Shown: positions 43,406-56,438, counted from the first letter of the stretch. The stretch: 64,000 bases of DNA from Cycas panzhihuaensis (GCA_023213395.1 CM041465.1:155441741-155505740), one strand, 5' to 3'. Translations and numbers: made by a program. The notes: generated by a model not told the origin, from the sequence alone.

Positions 43406-45797
43406 ACCCAAAAGAACTTCATTTTCCCTCTCTTCTTCTACCTACTCTCATCACTTCTCCTTCTTCCACAAGTAGTTTTCTGCAGGAATGCCCTGCAACA
43501 CCTGAGTTCCCTGTGCTCTAACTTGAGATCCACCTTCTTTAGCTAGGATCCATGGTAGCAAGCTTGCCAACAATCTCTTTCAAGTAAGAATTCACTCCAA
43601 GTTTTGCCTCCATGCCCTTTCAATAAGTTTCAGCAAGTTTATTTCTAGGTTACATCATTCTCCTAAGGATCCACTTGTAAGGACCTTATATCTATTATTT
43701 CCTACTATTTTCAAGGTCAAACCTACCTCCAACTTAGTCCAATAGGTATTATCTTATTTTGATCCATTTCTTTCCTTTAAACTTTCTTATAAGAGGTTAT
43801 ATCATTAGGAATATCTTTCCTTTTTCCATTTTCCCAATGCATACAAGAGGTAGTATCTTTGCTTCATTCTTTTCTGCCCACATCATCTTCCTGCCCTCTC
43901 CTAGTTTTTTCTAAGGAGGCTACGGGAGAGGATCCAAAAGAGAAAGAGAAATAAGCCAAGGCAGGTTCCATACCCAACTAGGCTTGCTCCTCAAGGGCAA
44001 CCCCCTTCTCCTCTTTCCTCTCTTCCACTTGTGCCTTTCTTAAGCTACCAGGGTGTCTCCAAGAATAGGCCAACACTGGATATCAGTGTATGTAGCACCT
44101 TGGTGCACTGTTTCTAGGCCTGAGCACCTCTCTTAGGTAATTTTTCTAGCCCTAAATAGTGTCTCTTATCCACCTTGGGTCCTAACTTGGCTAACATTAT
44201 AATTTGCTATACATAACAACACTTACAACATAAGCAACATTTGTAAACCTCATGTCATTTGTTTCTCCTATTATTTGCTGCTCTTAGGCTACCTCAACTT
44301 ATTGTTTTCTGAGTCTAAGGGCAGCATGGAGGTGCACTTATTGGAGGGTAAGCCATTCTGAGACTAACCTCCCCCATACCTTGCCTTGCGTTGTTGGCTT
44401 TTAGGAGATGTAGAGTTGTTTTTTCATTGGAAGATCACTTAACTTGAAGTACTTTAACTTACAACATTTTTAACATTTTACAATTACATATATACATATA
44501 TTTGCTCAGCATTCTAGCAACCCCCTGGAAAAGGGTAGAAAACATTTTTTATTGTAGGTTTATTGCACCATTTACAAAGAAGCATAAATCGCAATAATCA
44601 GGGTATATTTCTTAGCTTTTATTTTCCTTTATTACTTCAGCTTTTGTATAGTTCCTTTTCCTTTATTTTTTTCTTGCTTTCTTCCTTTTGTTTTGGGGGA
44701 GGTAAGGAAGCCCCTACGCCACCCATATGTTGGGAGAGAGAAAAGAAGAAGCGAGCATGGCACAAGATAGAAACTTCATTTCAGTTGCATCATCTTTCTA
44801 GGTATGCCGCTTTCCTTTTGTAGGTCTTTTCTTGCTTTTTTTTAGTTTACATATTTGTATGAAAAGAACATAAAGGAAAAAGGTAAAAGAGAACCTACTC
44901 ACACTACTCCTTTACATATGTATATTAGCATGCACTTTAGGAAAGAGCACTCGATAGGAGGTATCCCCTTCCTTCTTTCTCTTCGATTACATATAACCCC
45001 CTAAGGTTTACATCATTGTCGCGCATTTTGTGTGATTGATTGGTTTGTCTCTCTCTCTACCCCTTTCCCTTACTTAAAGTGAAAAGAGAGTGAGGATTTA
45101 TATTTGAGAGGAAATGAAAAAAAAAAAATATTTATTATCTTTTATACATATATGTTTCATTTACTTCTTGTTTGCATATACTAATAATTAGCCACTATTT
45201 CATTATTGCACATAGGAGGTAGACTCCCTCGTGTATAGGGTTGTGGGAACTTCTTCTGCCACCATTCTTTGTTCCTCTAACACTCCCTTTAGGTGGGTTA
45301 GTCTAAGGAGGACTCGTCCCTAAAGACTTCCTCCTTTAACCCCATCATACCTACACCAACTTAGTAACCTTGTCACTACTCCCTTTGGGTCAGTTTTGTG
45401 TGTAAAGTGGTTGCTCAACACCACCCTTATGAACGGGTACCTCTCGTCACGTATCTATATACATCCTATCTACATCCCTTTGTCTTCCACAAGGATCTGC
45501 TTCCTTGTTGGGTCTTACCTCCCCCTTTCGACCATCCAAGGGCAGGAAGACCCCTACTTTGAGGTTACTCGGGCAACCGAGGATATCCCTCACTTGTGCT
45601 ACCTTCCAAAATCAAAGATTAAATTACTTAGAGGAAGTTGTTCTCCATTTGTAGGTCCCAAACCTACATTTCGACGTACGGATGTCCTATGTGGGTGCTT
45701 TCTTTCACTTGTTGGATTGACCGCTTCACTCTAAAGCCTTCCGTTGGCAGTCTTAATTCTAACCAGGTATAGTTACCATCCCATAAATGTGATTCTA

Positions 45798-45817
45798 TTG
45801 GCGACCATATTAGGGAC
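45798..45817 (+). other. Tat-2 primer binding site
   Basis: ttggcgaccatattagggac right after the LTR. It differs from the Tat-type consensus by a few transitions. Confidence 0.75.
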
Positions 45818-46053
45818 CCTCCAGTAAGGGAATTAGTCTTTCTCTCTTTCATGTTAGTGCTACTACCTCTTGGTAGCTTTTCCTTTTGATCTTGTTGGGT
45901 AGCCCTCAACGTGTGCACTGCCTTGTTTCTCTCTTCTTCTAGCGTATAGGTAGGACTTACATGCAATGATTCTCACGTCACTTATGAGGCCTACCTCTAT
46001 TGTTGGAAGATCCCTTATATCATTCCCTTCCCACATCGGATCCTAATTCGATC

Positions 46054-47760
46054 ATGGAAGGATCTCTTTATGATTGGGTATACCATGCTTACGTGTTTGA
46101 TTCCCTTGGGCTACCTACTTCCTTCCAAGGGTCTGCCCAAGGAAGCAAAGATCCCATTTATTATCTGGGTGACCAGCCACACCCCAGTCTCACCATTTCT
46201 CTACTCATGGGGTAGAGCCTTCATCTCCTTTAGAGTTTCAACCCCATTATGGTGATTCTCATGAGGATCATCCTACGGGGTCCACTTCGTATGAGGTTCC
46301 TTCTACCTCTTATGATCAGGCAGATACCCCTCTCGCTCATGTAGTAGAAGCCTTAAGATAGTGTTTTCAAGCTGCTTATCTCCAACCACATCCCAAGTGG
46401 TTTGAGAATATCTTACAAAGCGTTGTGATCCCTTCTTCTAAGTCTCCATCATCTCACTCATCTTATTTAGATCCCTTACCCATGATGAGCTTGCCTCTTA
46501 TCTCTTTGTCTTCTTCCCATAGTATATGTTCCTTAGGGACCACTCAGGGCATGTTTTCTTCTCAACTCAAGTTGAGCATACCCCCATCTAGTCAAATGAC
46601 TAGTCCTCCTCCTACCATCATTTACCCGCCATCTACTAGACTTAGGGGACCCACATATGTGCCTACTTCTAGTCACATGGGTATGTCCATACACACTCCT
46701 AATACCAACCTAGGGACCCTTCTCTCTACATACCTTCTAGTTACACTACTCAACTGTGGGGGCACGGTAAAGGGAACTCCTTACCTGCTTATGGAGTGGA
46801 TCCTTTGCATCCTTATGGGGTTGTGCCACCCATGGGTAGCCCATATGGGTAGAATCAGATCCCTTACCCCTCCTTCCTGCCATCTTGTATGGCACCTCAC
46901 ATCACGCCTTTGCAAGGAGGTCCAACTCCTTCCCAAGGCATTTTTCCTCAATCTCCTTTTCAACAAAGAGCATTCCCTGTAGGAGGGATGGGTCCATTGC
47001 CCCTATCTGCTCCCATGCAGGTTTCTTCAAATGTGGGATTTGTACCTCCTCACTAAGTGATGGGAGGACAATATCCCCTTTCGAACTAAACCCTCCAAGG
47101 AGGATTTGGATAAACCTACTTGCCATTATTTCCAACTTCTATTAACCCTATGGTCCAATAAAAGGCATGTCTCTTTATGAACTATCGGTCAACCCCCTTA
47201 TCTGTTGAGGCGTTAAGAACTAACTTACCGCTTCACCCTCCTTAAGTCCCTAAATTCGATGGGACTTCATTGCAAAACTCAGTGGAGCATGTCCATAGTT
47301 TCCCTATGGCATGCATTGATTGCTAGGCTTATGACCATATCCTCATGAAATTATTTCCACGATTTCTTCAAGGCGATGCCTTCAAATGGTTTTATCACCT
47401 ACCCACACATTCTATTTTTTCATTCCAGCAACTTGTGGATGAGTTCGTCAACTACTTTGATATGGATCATCTATTTGAGAGTGGGATGAAATCCCTTTTA
47501 TCACTTAAACAAGGTCACAATGAAATGAATCGTGACTTTGTGAGGTATTTCCATGACCTTCTTCATTCCACCAAGGCGACTTTGCCTGAGGAGTTGAAGA
47601 GAGACCTTTTTGTCGATGCCCTTTATCCAGAAGTTTACGTAGAAGTCCTCAAGATGGGAGAAACTATGTGCGACTCTGCCATAGTGAAGTGCTTGGCACT
47701 TGAGGTCATTGAGATCCACGCTGGACTCAAGAAGCCTCTAAAGTCCTCACAATGACATGA
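46054..47760 (+). pseudogene. Tat-2 gag remnant
   Basis: ATG 46054 begins MEGSLYDWVYHAYVFDSLGL. A Pro/Ser-rich region follows, then the gag core (open 47345-47755): FLQGDAFKWFYHLPTHSIFS, QQLVDEFVNYFDMDHLFESG, SLKQGHNEMNRDFVRYFHDL and ALYPEVYVEVLKMGE. The start and the core are in different frames, so there is at least one frameshift. It is better preserved than Tat-1 gag. Confidence 0.87.
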
Positions 47761-48387
47761 GGCACCCCTGCCACCATGAGAAACCAAAACTTAGCAACCC
47801 ACTAAGTCTTCTTTCTATTCTACTAAGAAGACCCTAAATCCCCTCACTTCAGCCATACATTCATTCGAATGTACTATGAAGGAGCTCAAGCTCCAAGCTC
47901 CTGCATCCCCCACATCTAATAAGATAGTTCACCAGGTTTCACAAGATGCTCCTTCGAAGGGTGGAAACACCTAGTCCTCTCAAGCGAGGAAACACGATTC
48001 CTCCCTTGAGAAGAAGTGGTGCTCCATCCATAGGGAGTGCTTCCACGATGATTCGCAGTGTCAGGCTAGCATCCTAAGGCTGCCCCATAACATGACTTTT
48101 CCTCCAAACAGGCATCTAAGCCCAACCTAGACAATCCCATTCATAGAGATCCCTTCCCCAAACATGGGGAACATAATCGCAACCCCCAACAAAAGAACAA
48201 CCAGAACCGAGATAGAGCTCTAAACCCTTGCCCTTCACAAGATAAAGGGAAGGGTACAAGGAATTCATCCTCTTCCTTAGGTTCCCCTAACCGAAATACC
48301 CCTTCACCTTTATGATCCTAGAATAAGGGAAAGAAGGTCATTCAGTTGCTTAAGACTACCCCATTGTATGCTTTAACCTAGTCTTAA
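47761..48387 (+). pseudogene. Tat-2 nucleocapsid-like region
   Basis: A basic linker with WCSIHRECFHDDSQC at 48020-48061: a CX2HX4HX4C finger, complete here. Asn/Gln- and Ser-rich sequence follows up to the protease frame. Confidence 0.7.
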
Positions 48388-49796
48388 GTGATTAAAGAGG
48401 TGAACGGTGCCTCTTCATCCATACCTCACCTTGACCCCCTTCCAAAAACCTCTCTTTTGGAAGTCCCTGTGCTTCCCAAGACCATTCATGTGCATCTTGG
48501 CCATTACAATTTTCTAATGGCTCTTCCCCAACCTACTACAAAGGGGAAGCACTTCTCTATCGTTGGCGAGCTTCACACCATCGCTGCAGGGATGTCTTTG
48601 ATGGATGTCTTGAGAAGTTATCCTGAGCAATATGCTCTTCTTCTTGAAGCTCTTGGCCAATAAGATGCTTCTATCCATGTGGTAGGTGCCACCTCCCATG
48701 GACCACCTATCATCTTGTTCAATCCCTACAATCTCCCATCTCTTAGTGAACGGGAGAAGCTTTTATATTACCTATTCATCATTACCATTGACACCCCTAA
48801 TTTTATCATAAAGAGGACCATCATAGATAATGGCTCCTCAGTTAATATTATGCCTGTGTACATACTCAAGGAGCTAGGCATAGTAGCTCTTGAGTCTATC
48901 TCTTGGAAATGCCAAGGGTGCGATGGGACTGAGAAGTCCCCATTAGCGATAGTCTCCCTTTCCCTCACATTAGGAGAGAAGACCGTTTCTATCAAAGTTG
49001 TTATAATCAATATCGATGTGGAGTACAACCTCTTGTTAGGTCGACCATGGCTTAACTAAATAGGAGAAATCTGCTCCTTGCATTAGGGGCAGCTTAAATT
49101 TATCTATGAAGGACAAGTTAAGGTTGTCGCCCGTGAGCCTATGTCATCTCACACTTCTCATACAGCCTACCAAGTTGTCTTCAATGATGAAGATAGTGAT
49201 CCTAAGGAGGCTATCCCTTTCATGGGGCCTTTGTTTCAGGAGATTGATCTTCATCAATCGAAACCTATGCCTTATCATGAGCTGAACCTAATCAGGTTTT
49301 CCCCTATTGGTGTAGGTAATTATGGTTACTTAGCTATCACGGGTGATTCTGAGTGAGATAGTGAGGGTTATAAGCCCCCTCCTCAGTGTGTCACCCTAGT
49401 TTCACAAGCACCTAGGGAGATATCCTGATTGGATATCCTTTCTCCTGTTCATTCTACATTGGCTCATGAATAGTTGGTTCTGAACCAACCACTTTCTTCA
49501 CCTTCTTACCCTCCCCGAGTGGCTTCACATAGGTGTTCGCATTGACAAGCCACTCATAGAGGTACTTCTTCTTTATATTCTAGATCCTCGCCTAGGACTA
49601 GACCCACTCCTACTTAGATGCGACCTTACCATGCAATCTATTATGTGTTAGGCCCACTACACTCAGTTGGGTCTAACCAAAACCATTTTGCCTATAGGCT
49701 TAGCCACGTAGGGCCTACCCTTCGTAACCTATCTCCAACTCTATGTGTGACTACCCCTGCCCCTATGTAGGCTAGGCACACTTCTTTCTCTCCTTG
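48388..49796 (+). pseudogene. Tat-2 protease remnant and C-terminal extension
   Basis: A single frame runs from 48388 to about 49796, broken only by stops at Trp, Gln and Arg codons. The N-terminus holds ELHTIAAGMSLMDVLRSYPE. The protease motif TIIDNGSSVNIMPVYILKEL and LLLGRPWLN are well kept. After SPIGVGNYGYLAITGDSE a Ser/Pro/Arg-rich tail unlike Tat-1 runs to the deletion junction. RT never follows, so this frame ends the sense coding apart from the second RNase H. Confidence 0.82.
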
Positions 49797-50520
49797 TACT
49801 CTGAAATGAGACTAAACTACCACCCTAGGCATGTCCCCATTCCTCCTAATCATAGGAAGAATGGCAGCTTAGGGTGGCCTTCTTATTTCCTTTGGGTTCC
49901 TCCCACGGAATTCCTTGTTTCCTTTCTTTGGGGGCCCCATCTTCCTAGTTGGCCATATTATCCCTATCACTTCTGAGCTTGGAAACACTCCCCAACTAGG
50001 ATGACATACTAGAGTATTATCACTCCCTTCTTACTAGCACTTCCTTTGCATATCCTGCTATGCTCATATGTGGACACACATGCCACCCTACCTCCTAGCC
50101 TCACATGTGTCCATCATTGATGCTCATGGTGATCATGTGTGCGCCTGCTAGGAATATGGCCTTGTATAAAAGGAAGTGTATGTAACTCAAACAATCCTCT
50201 AACTTAAACCTTATAATAATCAACTCAAAAACATCATAATCTATAGCTCCTCATATATTCGTACACCCTCATGCATACACATATATACATATACATAAAA
50301 GCAAATACAACATCATCCATCATCATGTGTCATCGCACACAATAGCATATATCAAATAAGATGCTAATGGCCCCATCTGTATACATAAAATCATCATGTG
50401 TCATATCATACAAATGGTATCGTACATCATCCGCAGGAAGCCAAAATCCTTGTAGGGAGGAGTATTATCATGTGGCAACATATGGTGACTCCATAGAGGT
50501 CCAGTGCTTTCCAAAATAAA
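49797..50520 (+). other. Tat-2 region after the RT/integrase deletion
   Basis: Starts with sequence homologous to 25050-25250 of Tat-1, just past integrase. The rest is AT-rich with cat and aca runs and no recognised coding. Confidence 0.6.
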
Positions 50521-51124
50521 AAACTATTGTATCCTACTGTCTAATGCTACCATGCTCCTAGGGTATCATCTCCTAGTCCATGTGATCCCTCTCCTAGGGA
50601 CTACATGCCTCCTAAACTCCTCCTACATCTCTGGGAGCTCTGTATCTCACTCCCCTCATCTTGAGGCCTCCTCATGGTCATCACTGCTATGTGGGTATAT
50701 GTCTTGCTCCTCGATGAACTCAACACCATCTGATCCACTAGCTGATTGTATCATGCCTAGATATGATCCCTCTCGACCTCCATTCCTCAGAGTCGTTATT
50801 CCAGCACTACTATCCTGATGCAACTCTCTGCATCATCACCTACTCCTCCCTAAGCCTCTAGAGCCTGGACCTAGCCTAGTAGAGCATATCTCTCTACTAT
50901 GGTCACATCTAGCTCCCTTTGTAGCCATCATACTTGTGCCTCGTGCTCCTAGGACTCTATCGCCCACACGTCTTTAGCCCTAACTAAAGGGGTGAATGCC
51001 ACCGTTTGGCCCCCTACCAATCGTGGATCCTCTCATACCTAGATAGGAGGTTGTACCTCTGTATAGGCCTAAGCGAACATCTCTCAAACTACTACCTCAA
51101 CCAATATCCCAATGTCCACTGCTC
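50521..51124 (-). pseudogene. Antisense PMD gene of Tat-2, exon 2
   Basis: From the acceptor CTACAG| the - strand reads AVDIGILVEVVV then EMF. The coiled-coil part IVVLE-RL and MEVERDHI, then YNQLVDQM, continues to about 50530. It joins exon 1 in frame after removal of 122 nt. Stops occur at Gln, Trp and Arg positions. Confidence 0.7.
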
Positions 51125-51246
51125 CTGTAGAATCCAACATGCCATGTGTCAGTATGTATATCCATATCTATACCTAACAAATCAAACAAAGCACAACAAC
51201 TAGATATCTAGTGATCAAAAGACGATGGGAAAGGGTAGCATCTCAC
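51125..51246 (-). other. Predicted intron in antisense PMD gene (Tat-2)
   Basis: Donor CAG|GTGAGA and acceptor TTCTACAG|GAG are canonical. The length is 122 nt, as in Tat-1, and removal keeps the frame from the ATG at 52582. tagttgttgtgctttgtttg gives the pyrimidine-biased part. Confidence 0.75.
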
Positions 51247-52582
51247 CTGCTGTGACTGCCGGCTCCCTGACTCATACGATCACCTCCTCCTTCGGTCCTC
51301 CCCCTACTGCTGGTACCTCTTCCTCCTCTGGTACCACCTCTCTGACTGCCTAGCTTGTCGAGGCACCTCCACCCTTCTCGGTCCGTATTGCCGCTTCCCA
51401 GACTCTCCCCAATATCCTCAGCTTCTGGACTAGTGTCTGGGAAGCTCCACCTCTCCCTGTAGTCCTTGAAGGACCTGCCTCTCCTCCTGCAGCTCTTAAT
51501 GGTCCTGCCTCTCCTTCTACGGTCCCTGAAGGACCTGCCTCACCACCTACGGCTCCTGATGGGTTGGCCCTATCAACCTTGTCATCTCTATCATCATCAT
51601 CTCCCTTGCCACGGGTACCTCCTACTCCTCTTGCCTCGTCATCACTATCCCACCTCACCTCTCTATATGGATTTGATGTATAGTTTGCCATGGTGAGGAG
51701 GTCTAGTGATGTAGCCTCCACTGAATGCTTAGCATGTGCCTAGTCCTTGGTTCCTCTGAACTGAGTCTATTACCTATGGACCATGGAAGCCCATGCTGAA
51801 ATCAAGTATGGCCCTCCTGGTGGTGTCACTACTCCAAAATAATCGATGAACCAACACTGCAGTAGCATGTTGTAGGATAGTCCTCCTCTCCCAACTACCC
51901 TGATGGCATCTAACTGGGTAACCAAGTTTGCCACTATCAATGTGGACTAGTCCAACCTCTCCCTAACCTCACATCTCCTCACAGTATCCATCCACCTGCC
52001 TGGTATGTCCTTATAATTTTATTTCTGGGATATCCAGAATAGAATGCATATTATAATCGATTTCCTCATACGAGGAATCCTGGACATGATCATACTCTGA
52101 ATAGGTATGCCTCTCCTCTTGTACTGATCTTAACTTGTGAAATAGGTCACTGCCTCCCTGTGTGTAGTGTCATTACTAGGCAATGTACCTAGTGAAATTG
52201 GTGCTCTTGCAGCCGGTACTCCCAGGATCTTCATAACATCTCCTGGTGTGATAGTGATGTCTCCCACTTGGGGGAGATGGAATACATACCTCTGTTGATC
52301 CCAATATGAGACAATGTCCACTAAGAGACACTGGTTGAATACATACTATGGTGTCTGGATTGCCTTCAATAGGCCACACCTCCCCAACACTCGTCAATCT
52401 CCTCAAGACATCATCTCAATAAAGCTGAGTATGGCTACTCATATATTCTCGTGGTTGTACACTACGATAACAACCTACAAAAGACCCAAGAAACTAGTCA
52501 AAATCCATCTAGACCTGCCTACCTACCTTTAGGACTGCCCCTCATTCCTCTCTGATTAAGGTTTGGCTCTCCTCTAAGCCAT
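51247..52582 (-). pseudogene. Antisense PMD gene of Tat-2, exon 1
   Basis: One frame from ATG 52582 to the donor at 51247 without a frameshift, about 445 codons, with stops at Trp, Gln and Arg codons. LVDIVSYWDQQRYVFHLPQV, GDITITPGDVMKILGVPAA and REAVTYFT identify the plant mobile domain at residues about 85-150. LDAIRVVGRGGLSYNMLLQC is its later part. After EATSLDLLTMANYTSNPYRE comes an acidic region with repeated GEAGPSG/GEAGPLR units. The protein family is clear; its job in the element is unknown. Confidence 0.82.
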
Positions 52583-52620
52583 ATTTTATGTTTCTTAGTT
52601 TATCTGGCCTTGCACCATAC

Positions 52621-52648
52621 TTAACTTTATGGTACCGTAGAGTTTAGC
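52621..52648 (-). promoter_or_regulatory. Palindrome upstream of antisense PMD gene (Tat-2)
   Basis: A decayed form of the 27834 palindrome: ttaactttatggtaccgtag then agtttagc, keeping GGTACC. It continues catggggc, as the Tat-3 LTR palindrome does. It lies 39 bp upstream of the antisense ATG. Confidence 0.6.
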
Positions 52649-53686
52649 ATGGGGCCTACTAAGATTTCAGTATGATCTCAGTGGCCTTGTGGCAAAGATC
52701 GTGGTACTACAATCTTCACTGCGGTGTTGATGTCATCCCTATAAAATAAGGAGTTCCCTACCCAAAAAAATTAAATTTTTTATCTAGGAAGGCCATGCTC
52801 TAGCCCACTAGGACTAGAGTTACCTAATGCCCTAGTCCCTCCTCTCACTAGGTCCAATTAAGACTCCAAAAGATTGTCATTCGCCCATAAGGGGTCCAAA
52901 ACTACATTAAAAATCACTAGAAAGCACTAAAACTTAAATGATGAAATGGGTCAAGGAACGGTTGATCCACTCACTGGATCTAACCTCACTATCACCATCT
53001 CATCCCTCTAATCTCACTGGCTAACTATGCGTCTCAATCTGATAGTCTGATCTCTCCTTGTGTGCATCTGAAGTTAGGCGGTGCTCTGTAGGGTTCTAAA
53101 TCATTCGTGAGCCCATGAAAATGAATTTTATTTTTGCCAAATTTTCCTTATATAGGCAAGGGGGCCGATGGGTACTTCTTCCATTTCCCTCACTGCAATA
53201 GCCCTTGGAACCATCTCTCTTTCCTAATCATCTTTGCCTTATGGGTCGACCTCCTGTTTTGCCTCTATGGCCTTCCTTCTTTCCTGACCCTCCAAGCGCA
53301 TTTATGGCACTCCCTTCTTGGCCCTGCAAGGTCCATGCTATCTCGTTTTGTATGCCACCTCTATTTATACTAAAGTTTATACTCATTTGGCTCATTTCGC
53401 CATCATAAGCCCATTTTTACAGCTTGTTCATGCCTTTAGGGTTCCTAAAAGGAGCGTCCCCTCTATCCAGGACCGTGTTTTGCTTCTTTAAGCGACCTTT
53501 GGCACCCCCAAAGGAGCCTTTCCACTATCGGTTCTTTTCTGTCTGCTAGATAGTCCTTTTCACCCTTAGGTAGCCTTGTCTTTAGGTCTTCCTACCCTCT
53601 ACAACCCTTATTGAGAGCCACTCAAGTCCTCTTTACTCATTAATCTTGTGAGTACCTTTTCTCTGCCGAGACCTCTATCCTTTTAT
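52649..53686 (+). other. Tat-2 spacer before second RNase H
   Basis: Homologous to 27864-29054 of Tat-1 but with one copy of the 110-bp unit. No domain recognised. Confidence 0.5.
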
Positions 53687-54102
53687 TACTCATTTCCAAT
53701 GATGGTAGAAGTTGTAGCAACCCTAGACCTTCGGCCACTGCATGGATTCTCCGTGACCCTTTTGGGCACGACTTCATGCATTCTGGGATCTTCCTCCCCG
53801 AGGCCACCAATAATGAAGCTGAGTACATAGCTGTTATTGAGGCCCTTACCAATGCACTCTACTTCCACCATGGACCCATCATCCTCCTTTATGACTCTTA
53901 GATTGTGGTGTCCTATCTCATCCAAGTTTACCAAGTGTAGTGCCCATGCCTAAGAGCCCTCGCCTTGACCACTAGATCCCCGTTAGCTTGTTTTTCATTT
54001 GTTGACATTTGACATATCCATCAAGCTCTCAACGTTGAGGTGGACAACTTAGTTCATCTCATCCTTGAGTGTCGCCTTCCTCTCCTTAGTAACACACCTT
54101 GA
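53687..54102 (+). pseudogene. Second RNase H (aRNH) of Tat-2
   Basis: ISNDGRSCSNPRPSATAWIL, FLPEATNNEAEYIAVIEALT, LLYDS and EVDNLVHLILECRLPLL. The three catalytic acidic residues seen here (Asp in NDG, Glu in AEY, Asp in YDS) are all kept, unlike Tat-1. Four stops remain (TAG or TGA at Lys/Gln-, Trp- or Arg-type positions). It is retained although RT and integrase are gone. Confidence 0.82.
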
Positions 54103-54590
54103 GAGACTTGTTCAGTCACCCATGTGCCTAAGTCTCAAGTCATTGTGCACTCACATCATGATTTGTTTGCATCTCTGAAAGCTGGCTGCTAATGAGGTTA
54201 AACTATGGTGACCACTAGGTTTATTTTCTTCACTCTACTCTTAGGATCTTAGCACATAATTCTTGTTATTCTAGATTTGTATCTATACATAGCTCCTTGT
54301 TCACGACATCTGCCTAGTCTTATGTGTGGTCCTCACCATCCTTCTATTCTATTCTTATAATGGGGGCATCCCCCTCATCCACTATCATTACTTATTATCT
54401 ATACGGTGACACACAGGCAGCCCTTATATTATCTCACCCTTGCCTCTATACCCACGTGCTCTTCCATGACACTCATCATTATCCTTGGATCACACCATTA
54501 TTATGATTATTCATATATATATGTGCTACTGACATTATGTTACCAGCATTTGTCATTGTATTACGCCTCCAAGCTGCGAGGATCTACTAC
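54103..54590 (+). other. Tat-2 3' untranslated region
   Basis: Homologous to 29478-29968 of Tat-1. No coding seen. Confidence 0.6.
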
Positions 54591-54591
54591 C

Positions 54592-54601
54592 AAGGGGGCA
54601 G
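54592..54601 (+). other. Tat-2 polypurine tract
   Basis: aagggggcag before the LTR TG. Confidence 0.75.
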
Positions 54602-55155
54602 TGCTTCCTGACTATCAGGAATGCATTCTAAACAAGTTGACTCAGGTAAGTACAGGTATGTTTCTAGCCTTTACCTTTGTTACTTTTATAAAAAGGTAAA
54701 TCAAAGCATCCCTTCATTGCATGGCTGACTAATAGATTTGAGTGATCATCTTACATCTGTTGCTTGATCATATTGCTTGATGCTCTTTCAACCTATGGTG
54801 ATCAATGGGACATGCATCCCCATGGAATTCCACAACCCTCCCCGGCACCTCCATGTTGTCCTAAGCACCACTTAGCCTATGTGATCCGTCACACCCCTTG
54901 CCACATCACAGCCCTTAGCACCCTACTAAGTATAATTGGTACATATTTATTCTAGTTATCGATTTCCTGAAAATCCCACCATTCTGGTACCCCATCTGGT
55001 TTAGGTCATCCTCTTTATATGACTGTCCCTAGCCACCTGGACAGAGGGCTTGCCTCTCATAGGCCTGGGGTACCCTCTTTAGGGCTCCCATGCATCCATT
55101 TTTTGTCATGTTTTTGTCTTTGTCACTGCACCATGGCAAATGTCGTAATACTATA

Positions 55156-55183
55156 GTAAACTTCATGGTACTATGAAGTTTAC
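55156..55183 (+). promoter_or_regulatory. LTR palindrome (Tat-2 3' LTR)
   Basis: GTAAACTT-CAT ... ATG-AAGTTTAC: the arms extend to 11 bp, the best preserved LTR example. Confidence 0.72.
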
Positions 55184-56380
55184 TGCGAGGAGACTGTCAC
55201 TTAACATTTTTTAAAATCTATCGTAGTAATTTTCATTTTTTTCATGAAATTTCCATGTGGCATCAACACCCCTTGAGTCCTACCCTAAACCTAATCATCC
55301 ATTCAGACTAGGGTTAGGTATAAAGCCCAAAAGAACTTTATTTTCCCTCTCTTCTTCCACCTACTCTCCTCTCTTCTTCATCTTCCACAAGTAATTTTTG
55401 TAGGAATGCTCTGCAACACCTAAGTTCCCTATGCTCCAACCTGAGATCCACCTTCTTCAACTAGGATTTGCTATAGAAAGCTTGCCAATAAGCTCTTTCA
55501 AGTAAGGGTTCACTCCAAGTTTCGCCTCCACATCCTTTTAACAAGTTTTAGTAAGTTTATTTCCAAGTTACATCATTCTCCTAAGGATCCACCTGTAAGG
55601 ACCTTAGATCTGTTATTTCCTACTATTTTTAGGGGCAGACCTACCTCCAACTCAGTCGAGTAGGTATTATCTCATTTTTGCTCTATTTCTTTCCTTTAAA
55701 CTTTCTTAATTAGGAATACCTTTCCTTTTTCCATTTTCCCAGTGCATACAGGAGGCAGTCCCTTTGTTTCCTTCTTTTCTGCCCACATCATCTTCCTGCC
55801 CTCTCTTGATTGTTTCTAAGGAGGCTATAGGAGAGGATCTAAAAGAGCAAGAGAAAGAAGCCAAGGCAAGTTCCATACCTAACTAGGCCTGGTCCTCAAG
55901 GGTAACCCCCTTCTCCTCTTTCCCCTATTCCACTCATGCCTTTCTGGAGCTATAAAGCAGTCTCCGGGAATAGGCCAGTGCTGGATATCAATATATGCAT
56001 CCCTTTGCTACACTATTTCTAGGCCTGGGCACCTCTCTTAGGCAAATTTTCTAGCCCTAAATAGTGTCTCTTATCCACCTTGGGTCTTGGCTTGGCTAAC
56101 ATTACAATTTGCTACATGTAGCAACACTTGCAACATTTGTAAACCTCATGCTATTTGTTTCTCCTATTATTTGCTGCCATTAGGCTATCTAAACTTGTTA
56201 TTTTATGAGTCTAAGGATAGCGTGGAGGTGCACTTGTTTGAGGATTAGCTATTATGAGGCTAACCTCCTCCATACCTTGCCTTGTGTTGTTGGCTTTTGG
56301 GAGATGTAGAGTTGTTCTTTGGTTGGAAGATCACTTAACTTAAAGTACTTTAACTTGTAACATTTTTAATATTTTACAAT

Positions 56381-56384
56381 TATA

Positions 56385-56438
<54 letters not shown>

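Larger units (their letters stand above)
42684..45797 (+). repeat. Tat-2 5' LTR (3,114 bp)
   Basis: TGTTTCCCAGCTATC ... GATTCTA, followed by the primer site. It matches the 3' LTR (54602 on) with mostly transition differences. The palindrome is at 43237-43264 and TATAAA at 43400-43405. Confidence 0.9.

Noticed and set aside
51247-51350. Arg-Gly-rich (RGG-like) stretch before the antisense intron
   Set aside because: It is in a different frame from the one that connects the ATG, the acidic repeat and exon 2 in Tat-2.
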